Source: Aureibaculum flavum (GTDB taxonomy: Bacteria; Bacteroidota; Bacteroidia; Flavobacteriales; Flavobacteriaceae). Taken from it: 64,000 nt of DNA. Below, piece by piece: positions 1 through 8,751 of the stretch. Each line of letters starts with the position of its first letter. Position 1 is the stretch's first letter. The stretch spans positions 248,001 through 312,000 of the forward strand of contig NZ_JAEHFJ010000001.1 of the NCBI RefSeq assembly GCF_016406085.1. The letters are read 5' to 3'. The notes under the pieces are model-generated. The model was not told where the DNA came from, searched no databases, and saw only the letters and a program-made list of their open reading frames with translations. The position numbers and the translations under genes are program-made.

Positions 1-568
1 AAGTAGTTGCTGTCTGCATTCTACCTAGTATAGTATTGGTAACTCTAGTAACTTGACCTTGACCATTACATGTACTACAGGTCTTATAAGTAACTCCCTC
101 GGCTTTAACCAAACGCTTTACTTTTACCTTTTTTTCGACACCATTAACAATTTCTTCTAATGTTAATTTGACACGAATTCTAAGATTACTCCCTTTAACT
201 CTAACGCCTCCTCTACTTTGACCACCTCCGCCAAAACCAGAAAATCCGCCGCCGCCGCCGAAAGCACCTCCAAAAATATCTCCAAATTGACTAAAGATAT
301 CATCCATGTTCATACCACCACCGCCAAAGCCTCCACCTTGACCACCTTCAAATGCAGAATGTCCAAATTGATCGTAACGTGCTTTTTTATCAGTATTACC
401 TAATATTTCATAAGCTTCTGCTGCTTTTTTAAATTTTTCTTCCGCTGTTTTATCATCAGGATTTTTATCCGGATGATATTTTATAGCCTTCTTTCGATAC
501 GCTTTCTTTATCTCTGCAGGAGATGCACTTTTTTCAATTCCTAATATTATATAATAATCTTCCTTCAA
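1..568 (-). CDS. dnaJ: Chaperone DnaJ (Hsp40), N-terminal part, cut by window edge
   Basis: Co-chaperone that stimulates Hsp70 (DnaK) ATPase and delivers unfolded clients in the cytoplasm. About 189 residues are visible: a J-domain with the HPD motif at residues 32-34 followed by KNPDDK, a Gly/Phe-rich linker (roughly 71-115), and the start of the zinc region with the first CxxCxGxG motif (CSTCNGQG) near residue 170. The C-terminal substrate domains lie outside the window. No ATG is available: the codon at the expected first position is TTG (568-566) before KEDYYIILG, and an in-frame TAA lies two codons upstream, so TTG is the start. It lies 30 nt after the grpE stop, in the usual grpE-dnaJ heat-shock operon, presumably driven by the promoter before grpE. 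Confidence 0.96.
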   Translation of the reverse strand, partial: MKEDYYIILGIEKSASPAEIKKAYRKKAIKYHPDKNPDDKTAEEKFKKAAEAYEILGNTDKKARYDQFGHSAFEGGQGGGFGGGGMNMDDIFSQFGDIFGGAFGGGGGFSGFGGGGQSRGGVRVKGSNLRIRVKLTLEEIVNGVEKKVKVKRLVKAEGVTYKTCSTCNGQGQVTRVTNTILGRMQTATT

Positions 569-598
569 AATTTAAAATTTAATTACACTGAAAATAAT

Positions 599-1147
599 TT
601 ATTGACCGATAACTACTTTTGGATAGCGAATAATTTTATCACCCAACTTATATCCTTTTTCAGTTACGTCAATAACCTTTCCTTTTAATTTTTTTGATGG
701 AGCAGGAATTTGAGTAATAGCTTCATGTATTTCCGCATCAAATTTATCACCTTGCTTCACCTCTACCTTTGTTAATCCCTTTTGCTCTAAAGTTTTTAAA
801 AGTTTTTGATAAATTAATAATACTCCTTTTCGTAACTCTTCAGCCTCCTTATCGTCTTCTGCATGCGTTAATGCACGTTCAAAATCATCTAAAACTGGCA
901 ATAAAACAGTCATTAAGTCTTGATTTGCAGTTTTAAATAACTCTACTCTTTCCCTTGAAGTTCTTTTCTTATAATTTTCAAACTCAGCAAATAAGCGTAA
1001 ATACTTATCTTTTTCCTTTTGAATTAAATCTTCAGTAGTCGGTTCTGCAGTATCATTCACTTCTTCTCCATTAACTTCTGCCTGACCATCTTGAACATTT
1101 TCTGTATCTTGAATCTCTTCTTGATTTGTATTTTCTTCTGTACTCAT
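599..1147 (-). CDS. grpE: Nucleotide exchange factor GrpE
   Basis: Releases ADP from DnaK to reset the Hsp70 cycle. The protein has 182 residues, a usual length. The first 40 residues are acidic and low-complexity (rich in E, Q, N). A long helix follows with the motif LRLFAEFENYKKRTSRER, and then a C-terminal beta domain containing a GDKFDAEIHEAI-like stretch and VTEKGYKLGDKIIRYPKVVIG, all standard for the family. ATG start at 1147. Directly upstream of dnaJ, which it probably leads in a two-gene heat-shock transcript. A conserved-looking promoter element lies 33-49 nt upstream. Confidence 0.97.
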   Translation of the reverse strand: MSTEENTNQEEIQDTENVQDGQAEVNGEEVNDTAEPTTEDLIQKEKDKYLRLFAEFENYKKRTSRERVELFKTANQDLMTVLLPVLDDFERALTHAEDDKEAEELRKGVLLIYQKLLKTLEQKGLTKVEVKQGDKFDAEIHEAITQIPAPSKKLKGKVIDVTEKGYKLGDKIIRYPKVVIGQ

Positions 1148-1179
1148 CTCTATGAATATTTAACATTAAAAATTTAGTT

Positions 1180-1196
1180 TGCAAAAGTACTGCCAA
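1180..1196 (-). promoter_or_regulatory. Putative grpE promoter: sigma-54-like -24/-12 overlapping a TAnnTTTG box
   Basis: Read on the minus strand the site is TTGGCAGTACTTTTGCA. It contains TACTTTTG, a perfect flavobacterial -7 box, and also TTGGCA and TTGCA with ten bases between the GG and GC pairs, the spacing of sigma-54 promoters. Only two bases of the TGGCACG half differ from that consensus. No good -33 TTG lies 17-23 nt upstream of the -7 box, which favours the sigma-54-type reading, but neither is proven. The predicted transcript start lies 20-30 nt before the grpE ATG. Confidence 0.5.
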
Positions 1197-1324
1197 TTCC
1201 TCTAAAATGCCATAATGTCAGAAGAAAAATTTTAATAGAGAAATATTATCCACATATTTGCTAAAACCATAGTAGAAAACATACTATAATTCAATGGAAA
1301 GGATAAAAGCACTTCACTTTTAAA

Positions 1325-1360
1325 CAAAAAAATCCAATTTTACCGAAATAAAATTGGATT
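1325..1360 (-). terminator. Rho-independent terminator after murA
   Basis: Perfect 12-bp inverted repeat (1331-1342 with 1349-1360) around a 6-nt loop. On the minus strand the stem is followed directly by a run of U (the A-run at 1325-1330). It lies 25 nt after the murA stop, so murA transcription ends before the grpE-dnaJ unit. The rest of the 237-nt gap to grpE shows only a weak 6-bp inverted repeat near 1270-1290. Confidence 0.85.
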
Positions 1361-1384
1361 TATAATTTTTTGGGATTTTTAAAA

Positions 1385-2695
1385 TTAATCTACTCTTATA
1401 ATTTTAGCTCCGATAGCTTGCAAACGTTCATCTATACGTTCGTAACCTCTATCGATCTGTTCTATATTATGAATTGTTGAAGTTCCTTTAGCAGAGAGTG
1501 CTGCAATAAGTAAGGACACTCCTGCTCTAATATCAGGTGAAGTCATCGTTGTAGCCTGTAAGTCAGATTTAAAATCATGACCAATTACAGTGGCTCTATG
1601 TGGGTCACATAAAATAATTTTAGCTCCCATATCTATCAATTTATCAACGAAAAACAAACGACTTTCGAACATTTTTTGATGAATTAATAAACTTCCATTT
1701 GCTTGTGTTGCTACAACCAAAATAATACTCAATAAATCTGGCGTAAATCCAGGCCAAGGAGCATCAGATATGGTAAGTATAGAACCATCTATAAAACTCT
1801 GTACATTATACCCATTCTTATGTTCTGGTATATGAATATCATCACCTTGACGTTCTACTGTTATTCCTAATTTTCTAAAAACGCTTGGTATAACTCCTAA
1901 ATCATCCCAACTGACACCTTTAATAGTTAATTCACTTTTTGTCATTGCTGCCAGGCCAATCCAACTTCCAATTTCAATCATATCAGGTAACATTCTGTGT
2001 GATGTACCACCTAATTCTTTAACCCCTTCTATATGTAACATATTAGAACCTACACCCGTAATTTTGGCTCCCATTCTATTCAACATTTTACATAATTGCT
2101 GTAAATACGGTTCACAAGCGGCATTATAGATCGTCGTTTTTCCTTCGGCCAATACAGCTGCCATGACAATATTTGCTGTACCTGTAACAGAAGCTTCATC
2201 TAGTAACATATATGCTCCTTTCAGAGTTTTAGCCTCTACACCATAAAAATGATCTTCTTTATTAAAGCGGAACTTAGCACCTAACTTCATAAAGCCCTCA
2301 AAATGCGTATCTAAACGTCTTCTTCCTATTTTATCTCCTCCCGGTTTAGGAATATACCCTTTTCCAAAACGTGCTAACAAAGGCCCCACAATCATAATTG
2401 ATCCACGTAAACCACTACCATCTACCTTAAACCTTTCTGACTCTAAATATTCTAAATTAACGTCATCTGCCTGAAAAGTATAGGATCCTTGACCATTTTT
2501 TTGAATTTTTACACCAAAATTCTCTAATAGATTTATCAGCTTGTTTACATCTACAATATCTGGAATATTTGAAATTACAACTTTTTCTGGTGTTAATAAT
2601 ACTGCACACAAAATTTGTAAGGCTTCATTTTTTGCTCCTTGAGGTGTAATTGAACCTTTTAGTTTATGACCGCCTTCTATTTTAAAAGTCCCCAT
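1385..2695 (-). CDS. murA: UDP-N-acetylglucosamine 1-carboxyvinyltransferase MurA
   Basis: First committed step of peptidoglycan synthesis: transfers enolpyruvate from PEP to UDP-GlcNAc in the cytoplasm. The 436-residue EPSP-synthase fold starts with the substrate-binding KNEALQ motif (22-27) and RGS near 97-99. The active-site loop reads GGDKIGRRRLDTH, so the residue matching the catalytic Cys115 of E. coli is Asp121. Such a Cys-to-Asp change is known in other bacteria to give intrinsic fosfomycin resistance. ATG start at 2695. Upstream on the same strand are the DUF4290 gene and uvrD; a strong terminator follows. Confidence 0.97.
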   Translation of the reverse strand: MGTFKIEGGHKLKGSITPQGAKNEALQILCAVLLTPEKVVISNIPDIVDVNKLINLLENFGVKIQKNGQGSYTFQADDVNLEYLESERFKVDGSGLRGSIMIVGPLLARFGKGYIPKPGGDKIGRRRLDTHFEGFMKLGAKFRFNKEDHFYGVEAKTLKGAYMLLDEASVTGTANIVMAAVLAEGKTTIYNAACEPYLQQLCKMLNRMGAKITGVGSNMLHIEGVKELGGTSHRMLPDMIEIGSWIGLAAMTKSELTIKGVSWDDLGVIPSVFRKLGITVERQGDDIHIPEHKNGYNVQSFIDGSILTISDAPWPGFTPDLLSIILVVATQANGSLLIHQKMFESRLFFVDKLIDMGAKIILCDPHRATVIGHDFKSDLQATTMTSPDIRAGVSLLIAALSAKGTSTIHNIEQIDRGYERIDERLQAIGAKIIRVD

Positions 2696-2784
2696 TATTG
2701 ATTGTTAGGTTTTTTAGTTGTGGTTATTCTATTTGATTTACTAAGATGATAAATTAATAGGTTGGTATAAACCTTTACCTATCC

Positions 2785-3435
2785 TTATCTTTTTCTACGA
2801 TTCTTATTTGAATTATTTTTATGCTTATTCGTAGGTTTATTTGTAGATTTATTTGTAGGCTTTTTCCTTAATAAATTTTTAATTTCAGATAACGTTTCAT
2901 CTGAAGTACTCAAATTTATCTTTCCATGAGAAAGTTCTGCTAAATGTTTAAATATAACATCATCATCAACAGTATCTTTATTCCAATTAAGAAAGCATTT
3001 TTTCATGTGGTTAGCAATCGTAAAAATAAGTGCTTCTTTAAGTTCTCCTTCTTCCCATGTCAATGCAGTATCTATCATAGTCTGAATATTATGACCATAA
3101 AACTTATACTTTGATGCTGCTTTCGGATAATCTAACTTATCTGGTTTTGCTGTTAATTCAGCTTGTGACGGAGTTGTATAAGGAGAATCTGCATCCAAAT
3201 TAAAATCAGACATGATAAAAAGCTGATCCCATAATTTATGTTTAAAATCTGGTACATCTCTTAAATGCGGTTGCAAATTACCCATTACATCAATAATGGC
3301 ATTCGCCATTTCGTTACGTTTTTCTTTTGTTTCTAGCTTAATACAGTGGTTTACAAGCTTCTGTACATGTCTACCATATTCAGGTATTATCAAATGTTCT
3401 CTCGCTGAATTGTATTCTAAATCGTAGTCAATCAT
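2785..3435 (-). CDS. DUF4290 family protein
   Basis: Cytoplasmic protein of 216 residues recognised as the Bacteroidota DUF4290 family, whose function is not known. A longer reading from 3504 is possible, but the Met at 3435 (MIDYDLEYNS) matches the family start and avoids an atypical lead peptide. The body is mostly helical, without signal peptide or membrane segments, and contains YGRHVQKLVNHC and NLQPHLRDVPDFKHKLWDQ. The last ~28 residues are a Lys/Asn/Arg-rich low-complexity tail with TNK(P/S) repeated, likely disordered and possibly nucleic-acid binding (inference only). The gene lies between uvrD (92-nt gap) and murA (89-nt gap), likely co-transcribed. Confidence 0.85.
   Translation of the reverse strand: MIDYDLEYNSAREHLIIPEYGRHVQKLVNHCIKLETKEKRNEMANAIIDVMGNLQPHLRDVPDFKHKLWDQLFIMSDFNLDADSPYTTPSQAELTAKPDKLDYPKAASKYKFYGHNIQTMIDTALTWEEGELKEALIFTIANHMKKCFLNWNKDTVDDDVIFKHLAELSHGKINLSTSDETLSEIKNLLRKKPTNKSTNKPTNKHKNNSNKNRRKR
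2825..2860 (-). repeat. Three 12-bp tandem repeats in the DUF4290 tail
   Basis: The coding strand repeats a unit close to CCTACAAATAAA three times, encoding TNK(P/S) units in the basic C-terminal tail. The unit length is a multiple of three, so copy-number changes would lengthen or shorten the tail without shifting the frame. Confidence 0.65.
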
Positions 3436-3527
3436 AGTAATGTATATGTAGTACCCTAACGGATATTTTTTAAAAGTATTTTTATAGTATGCACAAAGAA
3501 ACAATTATTTGTTTAAAGCATAGTGTT

Positions 3528-5879
3528 TTAACCTAAAATTTTAAGTTTGGCAAATTGTAACAGTAATTTTTTACTTCCAACTGAATCAAAGTTTATTTCA
3601 GCTTTCTTATTAGAACCAACACCTTCTAAGTTAACAACTTCACCCTTACCGAACTTGGTGTGTTCAACTACATTACCAACGGTAATATTGCTATCAAATA
3701 GATTTTGATTAATATTACTTACCTTTTTTAGGTTTTTTGGTGTACTTATATGTATCGTTTCTGGAATTGATTTTTGTTTACCTTTAGGTTTAACTACCTC
3801 TCTTTTTACAGGTTTTTTAAAGCGAACTTTATCTTGAGGAACATCACCAAAAATATCTTCATTAATAAATTTATTAATATTTGGAGAAACCTTTGGCGTC
3901 ATAAAATCGATATACTTATCGTCTATTTCTTCTAAGAATCGGCTTGGTTCACAATCTACTAGTTTACCCCAACGGTATCTTGAATGTGCATATGATAAAT
4001 AGGCTTGTTTTTCAGCTCTCGTAAGAGCTACATAAAACAAACGACGTTCTTCTTCTAGCTCACTTCGCGTGTTCATACTCATCGCTGAAGGAAACAAGTT
4101 TTCTTCCAAACCAACAATATATACATATTGAAACTCTAATCCCTTTGCCATGTGCACGGTCATTAAAGAAACACTATCAACATCCTTGTTTTTTTCATTA
4201 TCTAAATCAGTAGCTAAGGCCACATCTTCAAGAAAGTAAGCAAGTGAAGTATCCGTTTTTCTTTCTTCTCCGTCTTCTTTTTCCTCGTTTTGCTCGTCAA
4301 TAAAATCTTTAATTCCGTTTAATAATTCTTGAACGTTTTCAACTTTACTTACAGCTTCTGGAGCTTCATCTTTTTCTAACTCCTTAATTATTTTGGTTTG
4401 TTTAACAACAAAATCAGCTACTTCAAACGCATTCTTTGTTTCTGCTTCTATCTGAAAAGTCTTCACCATCGTTACAAAATTATGTAGTTTTAATTTTGTA
4501 CTTGCATTAATTTTCACATCTACTTTATCTATATTTTCAAGAATTTCAAAAATAGATTTTTTATAATGATTAGCAGCAACACTTAATCTTTCAATAGTAG
4601 TTTGCCCTACTCCCCTTGCCGGATAATTAATTACACGTTTTAAGGCTTCTTCATCATTAGGATTTACAATTAAGCGTAAATAAGACAATATGTCTTTTAT
4701 TTCTTTACGTTGATAAAAGGATAATCCACCAAAAATTCTATAGGTTATATCTTTTTTACGCAAGGCATCTTCAATAGCTCTTGATTGAGAATTGGTTCTA
4801 TACAAAATAGCAAAGTCTTCATTTTTGAGTTGATGATTCATCTTATTATCAAAAATTGAATTCGCCACAAAACGACCTTCTTCCCCTTCTGAGAGCGTAC
4901 GCATTATTTTTACTTTTTCCCCCTTATCATTATCTGTCCAAATTTCTTTATCTAATTTGGTTTTATTTTTATCAATAACACTATTAGCAGCTTCTACTAT
5001 ATTACTCGTAGATCTATAATTTTGCTCTAATTTAAAAATCTTAACCTCTTCGTAATCCCTTTGAAAATTTAAAATATTTTGAATATTTGCTCCCCTAAAA
5101 GCATAAATACTCTGAGAATCATCTCCAACTACACAAATATTTTGAAACCGATCTGCTAAGGCTCTCACAATTAAATATTGAGAGTGATTGGTATCTTGAT
5201 ACTCATCAACCATTATATACCTAAACCGATCTTGATACTTCGCCAAGACATCAGGAAAACGTGTTAAAAGCTCATTGGTTCTCAACAATAAATCGTCAAA
5301 ATCCATCGCACCTGCTTTAAAACAACGATCTACATACTGCTGATAAATCTCACCTATTTTAGGTCGATTTGCCATTTTATCTGTCTCTTGTAATTCAGAA
5401 TTTGCGTAATACGCCTTTACTGTAATAAGACTGTTTTTAAAAGAAGAAATACGGCTCAACACTTGTTTTGACTTATATCTATCCTTGTCTAACTGCATTT
5501 CTTTTATAATCGCAGAAATCAACCTAACAGAATCTTGTGTATCGTAAATAGTAAAATTTCTAGGAAAGCCTAATTTATCTGCTTCTGATCGTAAAATTCG
5601 AGCAAAAACAGAGTGAAAAGTACCCATCCATAAATTTTTAGCCTCACTATCACCTACCATTTTGGCAATTCTGTTCTTCATTTCACGGGCCGCCTTATTT
5701 GTAAAGGTTAATGCCAAAATGCTGAAAGAGTCCACTCCTTGCTTCATAAGATGAGCAATTCTGTATGTCAAAACACGGGTTTTTCCAGAGCCGGCACCCG
5801 CTATAATAATCATAGCACCATCTTTTTGCACAACAGCAGCTCGCTGAGCTTCATTTAATTCTTCTAGGTAGTTCGTCAC
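3528..5879 (-). CDS. uvrD: ATP-dependent DNA helicase UvrD/PcrA type
   Basis: SF1A 3'-5' helicase for nucleotide-excision and mismatch repair. With the GTG start chosen here it has 783 residues. Motifs in order: Q-motif LNEAQRAAV, Walker A GAGSGKTR (about 28-35), motif II VDEYQDTN, motif III GDDSQSIYAFRGA, motif IV QNYRS, motif V VHMAKGLEF, and motif VI VALTRAEK. A C-terminal Tudor-like region (VGNVVEHTKFGKGEVV) is typical of PcrA/UvrD. The frame opens 8 codons earlier at a TTG (5903), but that TTG lies inside a perfect TAnnTTTG promoter box, so the GTG at 5879, just before TNYLEELNEAQ, is the likelier start. First gene of the uvrD-DUF4290-murA group. Confidence 0.94.
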   Translation of the reverse strand: MTNYLEELNEAQRAAVVQKDGAMIIIAGAGSGKTRVLTYRIAHLMKQGVDSFSILALTFTNKAAREMKNRIAKMVGDSEAKNLWMGTFHSVFARILRSEADKLGFPRNFTIYDTQDSVRLISAIIKEMQLDKDRYKSKQVLSRISSFKNSLITVKAYYANSELQETDKMANRPKIGEIYQQYVDRCFKAGAMDFDDLLLRTNELLTRFPDVLAKYQDRFRYIMVDEYQDTNHSQYLIVRALADRFQNICVVGDDSQSIYAFRGANIQNILNFQRDYEEVKIFKLEQNYRSTSNIVEAANSVIDKNKTKLDKEIWTDNDKGEKVKIMRTLSEGEEGRFVANSIFDNKMNHQLKNEDFAILYRTNSQSRAIEDALRKKDITYRIFGGLSFYQRKEIKDILSYLRLIVNPNDEEALKRVINYPARGVGQTTIERLSVAANHYKKSIFEILENIDKVDVKINASTKLKLHNFVTMVKTFQIEAETKNAFEVADFVVKQTKIIKELEKDEAPEAVSKVENVQELLNGIKDFIDEQNEEKEDGEERKTDTSLAYFLEDVALATDLDNEKNKDVDSVSLMTVHMAKGLEFQYVYIVGLEENLFPSAMSMNTRSELEEERRLFYVALTRAEKQAYLSYAHSRYRWGKLVDCEPSRFLEEIDDKYIDFMTPKVSPNINKFINEDIFGDVPQDKVRFKKPVKREVVKPKGKQKSIPETIHISTPKNLKKVSNINQNLFDSNITVGNVVEHTKFGKGEVVNLEGVGSNKKAEINFDSVGSKKLLLQFAKLKILG

Positions 5880-5883
5880 AAAG

Positions 5884-5931
5884 TGTATTTTTGAGTGCCT
5901 CAAAAATACAATTGTAATTGCTTTATAACAA
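5884..5931 (-). promoter_or_regulatory. uvrD promoter with a perfect 12-bp palindrome
   Basis: On the minus strand a TTG (5931-5929) is followed after 20 nt by TATTTTTG (5908-5901), an exact match to the flavobacterial TTG-N17-23-TAnnTTTG promoter. The -7 box forms one arm of a perfect 12-bp inverted repeat with a 3-nt spacer (5884-5895 / 5899-5910). A repressor bound there would cover the -7 box and start site, or the palindrome could fold in the leader. The predicted transcript would begin about 20 nt before the GTG start. Confidence 0.6.
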
Positions 5932-5994
5932 TTATATGGAGTTAAAATTATGAATAATGATTTATGTAAAACAATTATTTAAAAATTTAACAAA

Positions 5995-6051
5995 AAAAAG
6001 CGTAACCACAAGATATACTAAATATCTACATACCAAATGGTTACACTTTTT
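5995..6051 (-). terminator. Terminator hairpin downstream of the GH92/cytochrome cluster
   Basis: A 14-bp stem (5995-6008 with 6038-6051) is fully paired on the minus-strand RNA when one G-U pair is allowed, and ends in UUUUU. The loop holds a second small hairpin (6011-6016 with 6022-6027). The minus strand is the better-paired direction, so it probably ends transcripts arriving from 6302 and above. Confidence 0.65.
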
Positions 6052-6081
6052 AAAACATAATAAACATATTAAAAAAAAATG

Positions 6082-6219
6082 CTATCTAATTATCTTGTCT
6101 ATCTTAAATGCCCATGCATAATTACTTTTGGGGTTATTTCTCAGTTCCTCTGGAATAATTACTTTAAACCCTTTATCTAATTTTTCTAACACTAATCGAT
6201 GCCTTTCAAATAATCCGCT
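6082..6219 (-). pseudogene. Remnant of an unidentified gene (C-terminal ~45 codons)
   Basis: An open stretch with coding character between the GH92 gene and its terminator. It reads SGLFERHRLVLEKLDK, then GFKVIIPEELRNNPKSNYAW, then AFKIDKIIR and a stop. There is no start codon. An in-frame TAA (6222-6220) precedes it, and the same frame continues upstream for about 15 more codons (FSEAIFKV). I do not recognise the family. It looks like the end of a protein whose front was lost, which would fit a rearrangement boundary between the uvrD block and the glycan cluster. A chance open frame cannot be excluded. Confidence 0.45.
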
Positions 6220-6301
6220 TTAAACTTTAAATATCGCTTCTGAAAAACATACGCCACATATATTCAATAATTATGTTAAAAAGTTTAATTTCATGATTTA
6301 C

Positions 6302-8641
6302 TTAATGTTTAATCTTTCTACTTTTTTGGGCCGTACTCAGCGAGTAAGGCGTGTTTTCTGGGTTACTTGCCCACTCCTTATTGGGTGTATTACCCATACT
6401 AAATTTGAGTTCACCTCCTTTTTGCAAATCATCAAATTTTAAAAAACTGTTTTGGTAATCAGCTCCGTTAAGACTCGCTTTTTGAATGTAAAAATTATCC
6501 TTACCATTATTTTCTGCTTCAACAATGAACGTATTTCCATTTTCCAGATGCAATGTAGCTTTATCAAATAAAGGGCTACCAACCACATATTCATCGGCTC
6601 CAGGAGTTACTGGGTAAAATCCTAAAGCACTAAAAACATACCAAGCAGAAGTCTGACCATTATCTTCGTCTCCACAATACCCATCAGGTGTTGCTGAATA
6701 CAATGTTGTTAATACTTTCCTTATTTTCTCTTGTGCTTTATAAGATTTGTTAGCGTAATTATAGAGATAAATCATATGTTGTATTGGTTGATTTCCATGT
6801 GCATAATTCCCCATATTTACAATTTGCATTTCTCTAATTTCATGGATTGTAAATCCATAATAAGAGGCATCAAAAACTGGAGGCATATTAAAGACCTCGT
6901 CTAATTTTTCATCGAACTTATCTTTACCTCCCATCAATTCGATCAATCCATCCACATCATGAAAAACAGACCATGTATAGTGTACACTATTCCCTTCTGT
7001 AAATGCATCTCCCCATTTTAGTGGATTAAAGGGGGTTTGAAATTTACCATCTTTATTTTTACCTCGCATCCAAGAAGTTTCTGGATCAAAAAGGTTTTTA
7101 TAATTCATTGATTTTTTATAATATGTATCTGCAATTTCAGTTTTACCTAACTTTTCAGCCATTTTTGCAATGGTAAAATCTGCATAAGCATATTCTAACG
7201 TTCTGGCAGCATTTTCATTAATTCCCACGTCATATGGAACATACCCTAAATCATTATAATAATCTACGCCTGCCCTACCCACAGAATTTACAGGTCGCCC
7301 TTCACTAACCGTTGCATTTTTTATCAAAGCCTCCATAAGTAGATCCGTATCTAAATCTTTAGCACCTTTTAAAAAGGCATCCGCAATAATCGGTGCAGAA
7401 TTTGAACCAATCATACAATCACGATGACCAGGACTAGCCCACTCTGGCAACCATCCTGATTCTTTATACGTATTTTCTAGACCTTGAACTATTTTACTAT
7501 TTAAATCAGGATACATCATATTAAAGAAAGGAAATACCGCTCTAAAGGTATCCCAAAAACCATTATCAGTAAACATATAACCGGGCAGTACTTCTCCATT
7601 GTATGGACTGTAATGTACTACTTCATTAGCTGCATTAAATTCATAAAATTTTCTAGGGAAAAGCAATACGCGATATAGACTTGAGTAAAAAGTCCTAATG
7701 TTATCAATATTTTGATCTTCAATTTGAATTCTATTTAGTTCTGTATTCCAAGCCTGTTTTGCTTTTTCTTTAGTCTGCTCAAAACTATCCTTTCCTATTT
7801 CCCTATCTAACGTTATTTGAGCTTGCTCTGGACTTATAAAAGAAGATGCCACTTTTACATTGACAGTCTCCCCTTTTTTCGTTTTAAATCCAATAATTGC
7901 ACCCACGTGCTTCCCTTCACTTTCTGTAACATTCTCCAACAATTTCCAATCATCAGTCCATGTATGATTGATTTCGAAATCTTTATCAAATTCTGCTACA
8001 AAATAATTGTGAAAATTTTCAGGAACACCACCACTATTATTTCGACAATACCCAATAATTTTGCGTTCTTTAGGTAATATTTTAACCATAGATCCTTTAA
8101 AAAAAGCATCTAACATTATGTATGACTTTTCAGATTCTGGAAATGTAAATTTAAAATGAGCTGCTCTTTCGGTTGGAGAAACTTCAGCGGTTACATCATA
8201 ATCTGCCAAATACACTTTGTAATGATATGGTTTAACAGTTTCTGCCTTATGCGAAAACCAAGACGCACGTTCATCTTCTTGAAATTTTAAATCGCCTGTA
8301 GTTGCCATAAAAGAAAATGCCGCATAATCATTAATCCACGGACTAGGTTGATGCGTCTGCTTTATCCCTCTAATTTTATTTTCATCGTATTTGTAGGTCC
8401 ACCCATCACCCATTTTAGAGGTCATTGGTGTCCAAAAATTCATTGCCCAAGGTGTCGCTATAGCTGGGTACGTATTACCATTAGATAAACTAAAATCAGA
8501 ATCAGTACCCATTAGAGGATTTACATAATCAACTAAATCTACAATTTGTTTTGTTTTCGTTTCTATGCTACCATTATCCGTTTCCTTTTTACAAGAAATA
8601 ATGGTCATAAATAAGGATACTGCTATAATTTTAATTTTCAT
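6302..8641 (-). CDS. GH92 family alpha-mannosidase, lipoprotein
   Basis: Calcium-dependent exo-alpha-mannosidase family acting on mannose-capped glycans at the cell surface or periplasm. 779 residues; the N-terminus MKIKIIAVSLFMTIISCKK is a lipoprotein signal with Cys17. It begins with VDYVNPLMGTDSDF and GNTYPAIATPWAMNFWTP, and carries YAHGNQPIQH (about 612) and GDEDNGQTSAWYVFSALGFY (about 650-670). The motifs differ from the other two GH92 proteins in this window (GNEPSHH, GNED), so a different linkage preference is likely. It is the last gene of the cluster starting at 16573, 110 nt after the preceding gene, and may also have its own promoter there, though none is clear. Confidence 0.93.
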   Translation of the reverse strand: MKIKIIAVSLFMTIISCKKETDNGSIETKTKQIVDLVDYVNPLMGTDSDFSLSNGNTYPAIATPWAMNFWTPMTSKMGDGWTYKYDENKIRGIKQTHQPSPWINDYAAFSFMATTGDLKFQEDERASWFSHKAETVKPYHYKVYLADYDVTAEVSPTERAAHFKFTFPESEKSYIMLDAFFKGSMVKILPKERKIIGYCRNNSGGVPENFHNYFVAEFDKDFEINHTWTDDWKLLENVTESEGKHVGAIIGFKTKKGETVNVKVASSFISPEQAQITLDREIGKDSFEQTKEKAKQAWNTELNRIQIEDQNIDNIRTFYSSLYRVLLFPRKFYEFNAANEVVHYSPYNGEVLPGYMFTDNGFWDTFRAVFPFFNMMYPDLNSKIVQGLENTYKESGWLPEWASPGHRDCMIGSNSAPIIADAFLKGAKDLDTDLLMEALIKNATVSEGRPVNSVGRAGVDYYNDLGYVPYDVGINENAARTLEYAYADFTIAKMAEKLGKTEIADTYYKKSMNYKNLFDPETSWMRGKNKDGKFQTPFNPLKWGDAFTEGNSVHYTWSVFHDVDGLIELMGGKDKFDEKLDEVFNMPPVFDASYYGFTIHEIREMQIVNMGNYAHGNQPIQHMIYLYNYANKSYKAQEKIRKVLTTLYSATPDGYCGDEDNGQTSAWYVFSALGFYPVTPGADEYVVGSPLFDKATLHLENGNTFIVEAENNGKDNFYIQKASLNGADYQNSFLKFDDLQKGGELKFSMGNTPNKEWASNPENTPYSLSTAQKSRKIKH

Positions 8642-8751
8642 ATTTGATATATAATTTTATCTTATTACTTGCACTTACTACTTAAACCAAAGTCATATTT
8701 TAAAAAAGTATAGACTTCTTTGGCTCTTAATCAAATTAATTAAGCTCAAAT

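Noticed and set aside
3436-3504. Longer N-terminus for the DUF4290 protein
   Set aside because: The family begins at MIDYDLEYN; the added residues look like non-coding AT-rich sequence.
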